This document shows, one piece after another, positions 1-4,965 of a stretch of DNA of 6,534 bases. The notes beneath the pieces were generated by a model. That model was not told the DNA's origin. It did not search any database and saw only the letters and a program-made list of their open reading frames with translations. The position numbers and the translations under genes are program-made. The stretch spans positions 1 through 6,534 of the forward strand of contig CALLIQ010000312.1 in the NCBI GenBank assembly GCA_938008925.1, in the 5' to 3' direction. The DNA comes from an uncultured Acidimicrobiales bacterium. Lineage in GTDB: Bacteria > Actinomycetota > Acidimicrobiia > Acidimicrobiales > SZUA-35. Numbering within the stretch: the stretch's first letter is position 1; every line of letters starts with the position of its first letter.

Positions 1-1293
1 CAGGTCGAACTTCCGAGCGAACTCGAAGTCGCGGGTGTCGCCGCACGGCACGGCCATGATGGCGCCGGTGCCGTAACCCATGAGCACGTAGTCGGCGATC
101 CAGATCGGCAGCTGATCGCCGTTGACCGGGTTGGTGGCGTAGGCGCCGGTGAAGACGCCCGTCTTCTCTCGCGTGTCGTCCTGGCGCTCGAAGTCCTTCT
201 TGGCCGCGGCCTGTTCGCGATACGCCGCGATCTCGTCGGTCTTCGACGCGTCGGCCAGCTCGTCGACGTAGGGGTGCTCGGGCGACAGGACCATGAACGA
301 CGTGCCGAACAGCGTGTCCGGCCGGGTGGTGAAGACGGTGATGGTGCCCGCAGGGCTCTCGAAGTCGACCTTGGCGCCGTGGCTGCGGCCGATCCAGTTC
401 CGCTGCATCGTCTTGATGGCGTCGGTCCAGTCGAGCGTGTCGAGGTCGTCGATGAGACGATCGGCGTAGGTGGTGATGCGCATCATCCACTGCCGCATGT
501 TCCGCTTGAAGACGGGGAAGTTGCCGCGGTCGGACCGACCGTCGGCGGTGACCTCTTCGTTGGCGACGACGGTGCCGAGACCGGGGCACCAGTTGACGGG
601 AGCATCACTCACGTACGCCAGCCGCTGGTCGTCGACGATCTCGTTCTGTTCAGCTGCAGCGAGCTCGGCCCATGGGCGGCCGTCCGGCGTCGGCCGGGTG
701 CCGGCTTCGTACTCGGCGATCAGTTCAGAGACCGGACGGGCCTTGTCCTGGTCGTGGTCGTACCAGGCGTTGAAGACCTGACTGAAGATCCACTGCGTCC
801 AGCGGTAGTAGGACGGGTCGGTGGTCGAGATGGAGCGCCGCGTGTCGTGGCTCATGCCGAGCCGGCGCAGCTGACGCCGATAGGTGGCGATGTTCGCGTT
901 GGTCGTGATGGCCGGATGGGTGCCGGTCTGGACGGCGAACTGCTCCGCGGGCAGACCGAACGCGTCGAACCCCATCGTGTAGAGCACGTTGTGGCCGGTC
1001 ATGCGCTTGTAGCGGGAGTAGACGTCGGTCCCGATGAAGCCGAGCGGGTGCCCGACGTGCAGGCCCGTGCCGGACGGGTACGGGAACATGTCTTGGACGA
1101 ACAGCTTCTCGCCTCGTTCGGCCACGAGATCCGGGTCGCCGAGCGGGCCGGCCGGGTTCGGGGTGTGGAAGGTGCCCGCTTCGTCCCATCGATCCTGCCA
1201 GGCCATCTCGATCGCCTGGGCGAGCTCGGATGTGTACCGGTGTTGGGGCGCGTCAGAGACGGCGTCGGTCGAAGATGTCGAAGGCTCGCTCAC
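1..1293 (-). CDS. leuS: Leucyl-tRNA synthetase, N-terminal 431 residues (runs off left edge)
   Basis: Class I aminoacyl-tRNA synthetase that charges tRNA-Leu with leucine in the cytoplasm and hydrolyses mischarged tRNA. The frame is open from 1293 to the left edge with no stop. Visible landmarks are the HIGH-type ATP-binding motif HVGH (residues 79-82, after PYPSGTGL), the NWCPGLGTVVANEEV zinc-region segment (about 234-248), the QRNWIGRS junction, and the CP1 editing domain with threonine-rich TTRPDTLFG (322-330) and GYGTGAIMAVP (about 406-416). The editing segment reads CGDTRD (417-422): both aspartates of the usual GHDxRD motif are present, but the histidine is glycine. The KMSKS loop and anticodon-binding domain lie outside the window; bacterial LeuRS is usually about 820-960 residues. 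The start is GTG at 1293, the only ATG/GTG/TTG in frame before the conserved YTSELAQAIEMAWQDRW region apart from the ATG inside it. No good ribosome site lies at normal spacing, and the start codon sits in a hairpin. It follows the selenoprotein-like gene by 77 nt on the same strand. Confidence 0.97.
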   Translation of the reverse strand, partial: MSEPSTSSTDAVSDAPQHRYTSELAQAIEMAWQDRWDEAGTFHTPNPAGPLGDPDLVAERGEKLFVQDMFPYPSGTGLHVGHPLGFIGTDVYSRYKRMTGHNVLYTMGFDAFGLPAEQFAVQTGTHPAITTNANIATYRRQLRRLGMSHDTRRSISTTDPSYYRWTQWIFSQVFNAWYDHDQDKARPVSELIAEYEAGTRPTPDGRPWAELAAAEQNEIVDDQRLAYVSDAPVNWCPGLGTVVANEEVTADGRSDRGNFPVFKRNMRQWMMRITTYADRLIDDLDTLDWTDAIKTMQRNWIGRSHGAKVDFESPAGTITVFTTRPDTLFGTSFMVLSPEHPYVDELADASKTDEIAAYREQAAAKKDFERQDDTREKTGVFTGAYATNPVNGDQLPIWIADYVLMGYGTGAIMAVPCGDTRDFEFARKFDL

Positions 1294-1334
1294 GGAGAGC
1301 GAGCCTAGGACGTGCGGGCGCCTCCTCGGCGCCC
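1282..1334 (-). promoter_or_regulatory. Two-hairpin leader overlapping the leuS start codon
   Basis: Read on the minus strand, two perfect GC-rich inverted repeats precede and cover the leuS start. The first, GGGCGCC-GAGGA-GGCGCCC (1334 to 1316), is a 7-bp stem whose loop and 3' stem base hold GAGGAGG, the only strong Shine-Dalgarno-like sequence nearby. The second, AGGCTCGCTC-TCCGT-GAGCGAGCCT (1306 to 1282), is a 10-bp stem whose loop includes the first two bases of the GTG start codon. The structure is directly visible. A role in translational control is inference. It could also be a weak terminator for the upstream gene, but no T-run follows either stem on the coding strand. Confidence 0.45.
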
Positions 1335-1370
1335 ATTTGGTCTCCCGCGCCGGTGACCGCCGGCCGATCG

Positions 1371-2435
1371 TCAGTCGCCGAACAGCGCGCCGACCTCGGT
1401 GATCGGCGCGACGTCGCCTGGCCGATCGAGGTCGCTCGTGTTGGCAGCACCCTTGTAGTCGTCGACGCCGAGATCGGACCGGAAGTCCTTCGATGCCGCG
1501 GTGACCCCAGCGTCGAGCTCGATGCCGGTGGCGTCAGCGGCTCGAACGAGCCCATTGAAGATGGCGACCGTCGCCGCCGCCTCCTTCACACCCTCGGCGC
1601 CGACCACCGCTTCGAGGGCGTTTCGGCTGGAGGTCAGCGCGGCGTCGGTGTGATCGAACGCGGCTGCGGCGGCCTCGGCGAACGCGATCAACTCGGCTCC
1701 TGCCGGGATTCCAGCACCACCGCCGCCGTTCATCGCCTGATCGAGATCGACGTCGAGGCCGGCTGCGTCACCACTCACACGGAGCAGTGTCAGATGTGAC
1801 GACGTTCAATAGAAACACTCGTTGAGCGCGGTCGTACGGGACGCCACCAACTCGACTTGGGGCCGACTCAGCGCACGATCCCAGTCGAGCTGCATGAACT
1901 CGACGCCACGCGAGTAGTGGCTGTCGACCAGATCACGCCAGAGCACGTTGGTCTCGGGAAGGAGCGAGAACGTCCGGCTCACATTGGCCCGGGTCGGCCC
2001 GGTCGACTGCGCGACCCATGCACCGACGTCACCAACGTCGCTCGGCCGCTGGCGTGAGGGCGCGCCGGCCCTGTCGCTGGGGATCGGCGTCGGCTCGCGG
2101 CCGAGTGAGCGGTCCATCACGTCGATCACCCGAGAGATGGCAGCGATCGCAGCCAGCTCGACGTAGCGGCCCTCGGCTTCCTCAGCGTCGCGATCCGGTT
2201 CGGCGCTGCGGATCGAGTCCATCGCACCATCGGCCCACTCGCGGGTGAGACCGCCAGGGTCCATGGCGATCCGCTGCACGACGTCCAGCTCGGCGGTTGA
2301 GAGCCCGTCGGGGATCGCGCTCGGGTTGCGGGCCGCCGTCCATGCCGCGACTCGCTCGGCGCCGGTCAACCACTCACCCGGCTTCGCCATCCCCTCGATC
2401 GCGTGGGTGCGTGCGTCGTCGATCGTCATCACCAT
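1371..2435 (-). CDS. AhpD-like two-domain selenoprotein (CxxU), UGA at 1806-1808 read as selenocysteine
   Basis: Predicted 354-residue thiol/selenol oxidoreductase of the AhpD/carboxymuconolactone-decarboxylase superfamily. The second domain has the active-site helix LVASRTTALNECFY followed in frame by TGA and then TSSHLTLLR. This is the AhpD pattern E-C-x-x-C-x-x-x-H with the second cysteine replaced by UGA: Glu206, Cys207, Sec210, His214. In M. tuberculosis AhpD, C130, C133 and H137 have the same spacing. Downstream of the UGA the frame stays open for 144 codons and carries the typical AhpD C-terminal helices (AELIAFAEAAAAAFDHTDAA, then ATVAIFNGLVRAADATG). The first domain (about 20-118) looks like a related half without a CxxC; a linker and an LLPETNVLWRDLV helix follow. 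ATG at 2435 is chosen, with ATG 2429 just inside. Neither has a strong ribosome site; TTG 2471, preceded by GGGAG at 6 nt, is an alternative. It lies upstream of leuS, possibly co-transcribed. A Cys-to-stop pseudogene is the main alternative, made less likely by the exact UGA position, the intact downstream frame and the hairpin after it. Confidence 0.85.
1766..1801 (-). promoter_or_regulatory. Putative bacterial SECIS stem-loop after the UGA
   Basis: On the minus strand, starting 4 nt after the UGA, CGTCAC (1801-1796) pairs perfectly with GTGACG (1771-1766). Inside, after a small internal loop, CT pairs with AG, a G-G mismatch follows, and ACAC (1790-1787) pairs with GTGT (1780-1777). The apical loop is TGCTCC (1786-1781). 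The loop begins 19 nt after the last base of the UGA and has G at its second position. Established bacterial SECIS models call for a hairpin about 16-37 nt downstream of UGA with a G in the first two loop bases; E. coli fdhF has its loop at almost the same distance. The whole element is within coding sequence, as expected for bacteria. Confidence 0.7.
1806..1808 (-). other. In-frame UGA, predicted selenocysteine codon (residue 210)
   Basis: On the minus strand the context is GAG TGT TTC TAT TGA ACG TCG (E C F Y * T S). The TGA occupies exactly the position of the resolving/peroxidatic second cysteine of the AhpD CxxC motif, and the conserved histidine follows four residues later. All seven other genes with visible ends in the window terminate in TGA, so a general UGA reassignment is not a reasonable explanation. 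Confidence 0.83.
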
Positions 2436-2453
2436 GACCGCAACACTCGTCCT

Positions 2454-2496
2454 CGAACGAGACGCTCGCAAGTGCTGCTCCCGAACGCGACGCTCG
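2454..2496. repeat. Near-direct repeat of 15 bp, 28 bp apart
   Basis: CGAACGAGACGCTCG (2454-2468) and CGAACGCGACGCTCG (2482-2496) match at 14 of 15 positions. The second copy extends to GTTC, making an inverted repeat GAACG...CGTTC (2483-2499). The repeat lies 19-61 bp upstream of the chosen AhpD-like start, a position fit for a regulator site or leader RNA structure. Role unknown. Confidence 0.5.
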
Positions 2497-2515
2497 TTCA
2501 GCTCACCGCACGCGA

Positions 2516-2544
2516 AAGTGCCGAGCGACGCGCGCTCGGCACTT
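2516..2544. repeat. Perfect 12-bp inverted repeat (strong hairpin)
   Basis: AAGTGCCGAGCG (2516-2527) and CGCTCGGCACTT (2533-2544) are exact reverse complements around a 5-base ACGCG loop. The stem is very stable. In the minus-strand transcript only TTT ends the stem and no U-tract follows; on the plus strand CCCC follows. It therefore does not look like an ordinary intrinsic terminator, and it lies upstream of both divergent genes, where a terminator has no obvious job. A leader-RNA structure or operator is possible. Confidence 0.75.
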
Positions 2545-2550
2545 CCCCAA

Positions 2551-2567
2551 CCGGTCATCACGACCGG
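2551..2567. repeat. Perfect 6-bp inverted repeat
   Basis: CCGGTC (2551-2556) and GACCGG (2562-2567) are reverse complements around ATCAC. Only 6 bases separate it from the 2516-2544 hairpin and 11 from the 2579-2612 hairpin, so it belongs to the same cluster. Confidence 0.55.
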
Positions 2568-2578
2568 CCCGCCTGGTG

Positions 2579-2612
2579 AGACATCCCGCTCCCCCTCCGG
2601 AGCGGGCTGTCT
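2579..2612. repeat. Extended hairpin, 5 bp plus 8 bp around one mismatch
   Basis: AGACA (2579-2583) pairs with TGTCT (2608-2612). After a single mismatch, CCCGCTCC (2585-2592) pairs with GGAGCGGG (2599-2606), leaving the 6-base loop CCCTCC on the plus strand (GGAGGG on the minus strand). If the minus-strand TATGTT at 2625-2620 is a -10 box, this hairpin would sit at the very 5' end of the AhpD-like mRNA. No U-tract on either strand argues against an intrinsic terminator. Confidence 0.65.
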
Positions 2613-2698
2613 GAAGACCAACATAGGTCGACCGACCACCCGGACGATCGGGGAAATCACTGGTCCCTGGTGCGGAGGATGGGGACCTGCCACACTGA

Positions 2699-3805
2699 GT
2701 GGTCGTGGAGTTCAACCATCTCGTCCTCGTCGCTGCGGGGCTCATCGGGCTGGCCGGCGGCGTTGCCGGTGCAGCCAAGCCCGATGTCGGGCCCCATGTG
2801 ATGCGGGCGCTCCTGGCCGGGATCGCCGCTTCAGCCGGGGCGTGCGTCTTGTTGCTCTTCGGTCTTGGCCGAGACACCTTCGCCATGACCCACCTGATCT
2901 ACCTGATCGGGACGCTGGCCATTCCTCTCGCCGCCGCGATCATGCTGCTCCGACCCAGGACCATGAATCGGTGGCTCAAAATCGCGCTCTGCGTGGCCGT
3001 ACTCGGTGCGCCGATCGGGCTCTACGCATCGCACATCGAGCCGTTCTGGCTCCGCGTCGACCGAGTCGAGCTCCCGACCACACCGGACAACGCTGGCCTC
3101 CGGATCGGCGTGTTGAGCGATGTCCAGACCATCTCCATCGGCGACTACGAGAACGACGCGCTCGACACCCTTCTCGCCGAGGAGCCCGATCTGGTCCTCG
3201 TGCCCGGCGATCTGTGGCAGCTCGACGGCGAGGGCTACGCCGAACGGGCCGCAGAGTTCGAGATCTTCCTCGAGCGGCTCGACGCATCGGTCGCCCACGT
3301 CTTCATGGTCAACGGCGACACCGATTCCGTCGATGGTCTTCGCCGACTCACCCGCGACACCTCCATCGTCGTGCTCGACAACGAGGTCGTCGAGGTCGAG
3401 ATCAGCGGCACGACGGTTCGAGTCGGTGGGCTCAGCCACAACGGCGACAACAGTCGACGGCCCGGCACCATCGAGCAGCTCGCCGCCGGCGATGCCGACG
3501 CCCTCCGCCTGCTCGTGACGCATCGGCCGGGGAACGTCGACTTGGTCCCAGGGGGCAGCGGCATCGACCTCGTCGTGGCCGGCCACACCCACGGCGGGCA
3601 GATCGCCATCCCGTTCTTCGGGCCTCCGGTCACCCTGGCCGATGTGCCTCGGTCGGTTGCCGCCGGAGGTCTGCACGAACTCGACGGGCAGCGGATCTAC
3701 GTGTCGACGGGTGTCGGTCGCGAGCGCAATCGGGCACCCCAGGTTCGCTTCCTCGTGCGCCCGTCGGTCGGCGTGATCACCACGACGGGCGCCACCGTCA
3801 GCTGA
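2699..3805 (+). CDS. Membrane-anchored metallophosphoesterase-like protein with altered catalytic motifs
   Basis: A 368-residue protein with about four hydrophobic segments (roughly 7-26, 36-57, 63-84, 93-111) followed by a calcineurin-like (YaeI-type) phosphoesterase domain from about 133. Motifs in order: LSDVQ (139-143, usually SDxH), PGDL (169-172), NGDTD (205-209, where GNHD/E is usual), VTHRP (273-277), and an intact AGHTHGGQ (294-301). Thus the motif I histidine is Gln143, the motif III asparagine is Asp207 and the usual catalytic histidine is Thr208, while Asp141, Asp171, His275, His296 and His298 remain. Substrate unknown; relatives act on phosphoesters, some on lipid A precursors or membrane lipids. 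A TGA at 2696-2698 immediately precedes the GTG start, so the start is GTG 2699 or GTG 2705. No clear ribosome site is visible. It is transcribed divergently from the AhpD-like gene and overlaps the end of the next gene by 8 bases, tail to tail. Confidence 0.88.
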   Translation: MVVEFNHLVLVAAGLIGLAGGVAGAAKPDVGPHVMRALLAGIAASAGACVLLLFGLGRDTFAMTHLIYLIGTLAIPLAAAIMLLRPRTMNRWLKIALCVAVLGAPIGLYASHIEPFWLRVDRVELPTTPDNAGLRIGVLSDVQTISIGDYENDALDTLLAEEPDLVLVPGDLWQLDGEGYAERAAEFEIFLERLDASVAHVFMVNGDTDSVDGLRRLTRDTSIVVLDNEVVEVEISGTTVRVGGLSHNGDNSRRPGTIEQLAAGDADALRLLVTHRPGNVDLVPGGSGIDLVVAGHTHGGQIAIPFFGPPVTLADVPRSVAAGGLHELDGQRIYVSTGVGRERNRAPQVRFLVRPSVGVITTTGATVS

Positions 3806-3808
3806 CGG
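3795..3808. repeat. 14-bp perfect palindrome holding two opposing stop codons
   Basis: CCGTCAGCTGACGG is its own reverse complement. The phosphoesterase ends at TGA 3803-3805 on the plus strand and the DinB-like gene at TGA 3800-3798 on the minus strand, so both genes end with identical GTC AGC TGA codons (Val-Ser-stop). With no loop it is unlikely to be an effective terminator. Confidence 0.7.
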
Positions 3809-4379
3809 CTCGTCCGAGAAAGCCGGCGAAGCGGGTGTGCGGATCGGCATCGACGCCGACCTCCACCTCGGCGTCGAACATGCCGGTCCCCCGGTACTGG
3901 GGTTGGATGATCGCCTGAGCAGCGGCGAGCGCCACTTCCGCTTCGACGTCGGAGTGCACCACGTCGACGCCGAGCGCCGTCGCCAGGTCCCAGCCGTGAC
4001 CGACGTACTCCATCAACAGCATCGACAAGATGAACTCTCCCGGCATGGGGCTCGCGGTCATCACCATCTCCCGGTCGACGCCCTTCGCCCGAAGGCCGTT
4101 CAGGATCGATGCGCCGTGCGTGGCGATGACGTCGGCCCAGCCCTCCGTCACGTGGTCGTTCATCGGGTCGATCGAAAGCTCCGTGTCATTCACCGCCGAA
4201 TCGAAGACCTGGATCCACACGGCGACGTGGTCGAGGACGCCGGCGACATCGAACGCCTCGCACGGTGTCGCCAGCACCAGTTGGTGTGGCTCGATCGAAC
4301 GGACGAGCCCTTCGAAGGACTGGATCATCGACTCGAGCGTGTCGATCCGGGGGTCGTTGTCAGTGTTCGTTTTCTCCAT
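3798..4379 (-). CDS. TIGR03086/mycothiol-dependent maleylpyruvate isomerase-like DinB protein
   Basis: A 193-residue cytoplasmic protein of the DinB four-helix superfamily, probably metal-binding. The N-terminal helix ends in ATPCEAFDVAGVLDHVAVW (37-55), the usual TPCxxWDV...NHV signature of actinobacterial TIGR03086 proteins. MEYVGHGWDLATALG (123-137) is the second signature, and the tail DPHTRFAGFLGR (179-190) is also typical. The mycothiol-dependent maleylpyruvate isomerase zinc site is His, Glu-x3-His; His51, Glu124 and His128 occupy the matching places here. Such proteins are often thought to use mycothiol in transferase or isomerase reactions, but the substrate cannot be told from sequence. 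The start is ATG 4379; AGG 9 nt upstream is a weak ribosome site. The gene is divergent from marR and convergent with the phosphoesterase. Confidence 0.85.
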   Translation of the reverse strand: MEKTNTDNDPRIDTLESMIQSFEGLVRSIEPHQLVLATPCEAFDVAGVLDHVAVWIQVFDSAVNDTELSIDPMNDHVTEGWADVIATHGASILNGLRAKGVDREMVMTASPMPGEFILSMLLMEYVGHGWDLATALGVDVVHSDVEAEVALAAAQAIIQPQYRGTGMFDAEVEVGVDADPHTRFAGFLGRAVS

Positions 4380-4450
4380 GCGATGAACCTATGAGCGTGG
4401 CTCGTCGCGGTCTTTGAAGAATGCGACAGGTTCGCGAGACGGCCAGAGCA

Positions 4451-4494
4451 TTGAATTACTGGACTCACATCCATTATTGACTAGAGTCCAGGAA
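4451..4494 (+). promoter_or_regulatory. Putative promoter and operator of the marR-cupin operon
   Basis: This AT-rich patch contrasts with its GC-rich surroundings. TTGAAT (4451-4456) and CATTAT (4472-4477) resemble -35 and -10 boxes with a 15-base spacer, shorter than ideal. A perfect 8-bp inverted repeat, CTGGACTC (4459-4466) and GAGTCCAG (4484-4491) with 17 bases between, brackets the -10 and ends 3 bases before the marR ATG. MarR proteins commonly repress their own operon through inverted repeats over the promoter, so autoregulation is likely but unproven. Arm spacing is wider than for a classic MarR site. Confidence 0.45.
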
Positions 4495-4965
4495 ATGAAC
4501 CCCGCTGCGCACGATCTCGCCGAACGGCTGCGCGCCTTCAATCGGTTCTTCACCGAGCGAATCGGAGCGCTCGACGATCAGCACGAGGGACTCGATGTGA
4601 CACTCGGCGAATCGCGTCTGTTGTTCACGATCCGCGAGCTCGGTGCCCCCCATCCCGGCGAGGTCGCCGATCGACTCGACCTCGATCTCGCCTACACGAG
4701 CCGGCTCCTCGGCCGGCTCGACGACCGGCAGCTGATCGAGCGCTCCGTGTCAGCAACCGATCGTCGCCAGCGCGTGGTCGAACTCACCGCTGGGGGCCGG
4801 CGACTTCTCGCAACGATCGAGCGGCGATCGAACGCCCGCGTCCTCGACCTCGTCGATCATCTCGACCCACCACAACTCGACGAGCTCACGTCAGCCATGT
4901 CGACCATTCAGAACCTGCTCGCGAGTCGCGAACAGAAGCAGCCCAAGAGGAGAGAGAACACATGA
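4495..4965 (+). CDS. MarR family transcriptional regulator
   Basis: A 156-residue winged helix-turn-helix DNA-binding protein, a normal MarR length. Helices 1-2 (LAERLRAFNRFFTERIGAL, 8-26) form the dimer side. The HTH lies at about 53-83 (HPGEVADRLDLDL then the recognition helix AYTSRLLGRLDDRQLIER), and the wing at 84-99 carries the usual D-R-R...V-x-L-T pattern (TDRRQRVVELT). The recognition helix resembles that of MarR domains found fused to GNAT acetyltransferases, but no acetyltransferase follows. I chose ATG 4495, immediately after AGGAA and starting the conserved helix. An upstream TTG at 4414 in the same frame would add 27 residues that cross the likely promoter and have no family resemblance. 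The gene overlaps the cupin gene by ATGA. The ligand is unknown; the cupin is the likeliest regulated partner. Confidence 0.88.
   Translation: MNPAAHDLAERLRAFNRFFTERIGALDDQHEGLDVTLGESRLLFTIRELGAPHPGEVADRLDLDLAYTSRLLGRLDDRQLIERSVSATDRRQRVVELTAGGRRLLATIERRSNARVLDLVDHLDPPQLDELTSAMSTIQNLLASREQKQPKRRENT

Larger units (their letters stand above)
2436..2698. promoter_or_regulatory. Divergent gene-free region with four inverted repeats
   Basis: This 263-bp stretch separates the start of the AhpD-like gene (minus) from that of the phosphoesterase (plus). Open frames cross it in both directions, but none resembles a protein. It holds a cluster of perfect or near-perfect inverted repeats (2483-2499, 2516-2544, 2551-2567, 2579-2612) and a 15-bp near-direct repeat. 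It must contain promoters for both genes. The only candidate I see is TATGTT on the minus strand (2625-2620), fitting a TAnnnT -10; transcription from it would start close to base 2612, the foot of the 2579-2612 hairpin. No convincing -35 accompanies it, and I see no clear promoter for the plus-strand gene. Confidence 0.5.

Noticed and set aside
274..1308. 344-residue plus-strand open frame
   Set aside because: Exactly antisense to well-conserved LeuRS coding sequence; translation has no recognisable domain.
1282..1370. T-box riboswitch or leucine attenuator before leuS
   Set aside because: The 77-base gap is too short for a T-box, I see no T-box sequence, and the small upstream frame has no run of leucine codons.
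1371..1778. A separate 135-residue gene starting at GTG 1778
   Set aside because: It is in the same frame as the upstream AhpD-like sequence, begins mid-domain at Val220 just after the active-site motif, and has no ribosome site of its own. It is better read as the C-terminal part of the UGA-containing gene.
1371..2435. Pseudogene with a nonsense mutation
   Set aside because: No frameshift or other stop occurs in 354 codons, the only stop is UGA at exactly the redox-active cysteine position, and a SECIS-like hairpin follows at the right distance. Not excluded until sel genes are checked.
2516..2544. Intrinsic terminator
   Set aside because: Strong stem, but no U-tract on either strand and located between two divergent gene starts.
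2436..2693. N-terminal extension of the AhpD-like protein up to 2693
   Set aside because: The 86 extra residues show no family resemblance and cover the hairpin-rich intergenic region and candidate promoter; start at ATG 2435 fits the family better.
2245..3918. Long 557-residue plus-strand open frame
   Set aside because: Arginine/proline-rich, low-complexity translation running antisense to the AhpD-like gene and out of frame through the phosphoesterase; typical high-GC shadow.
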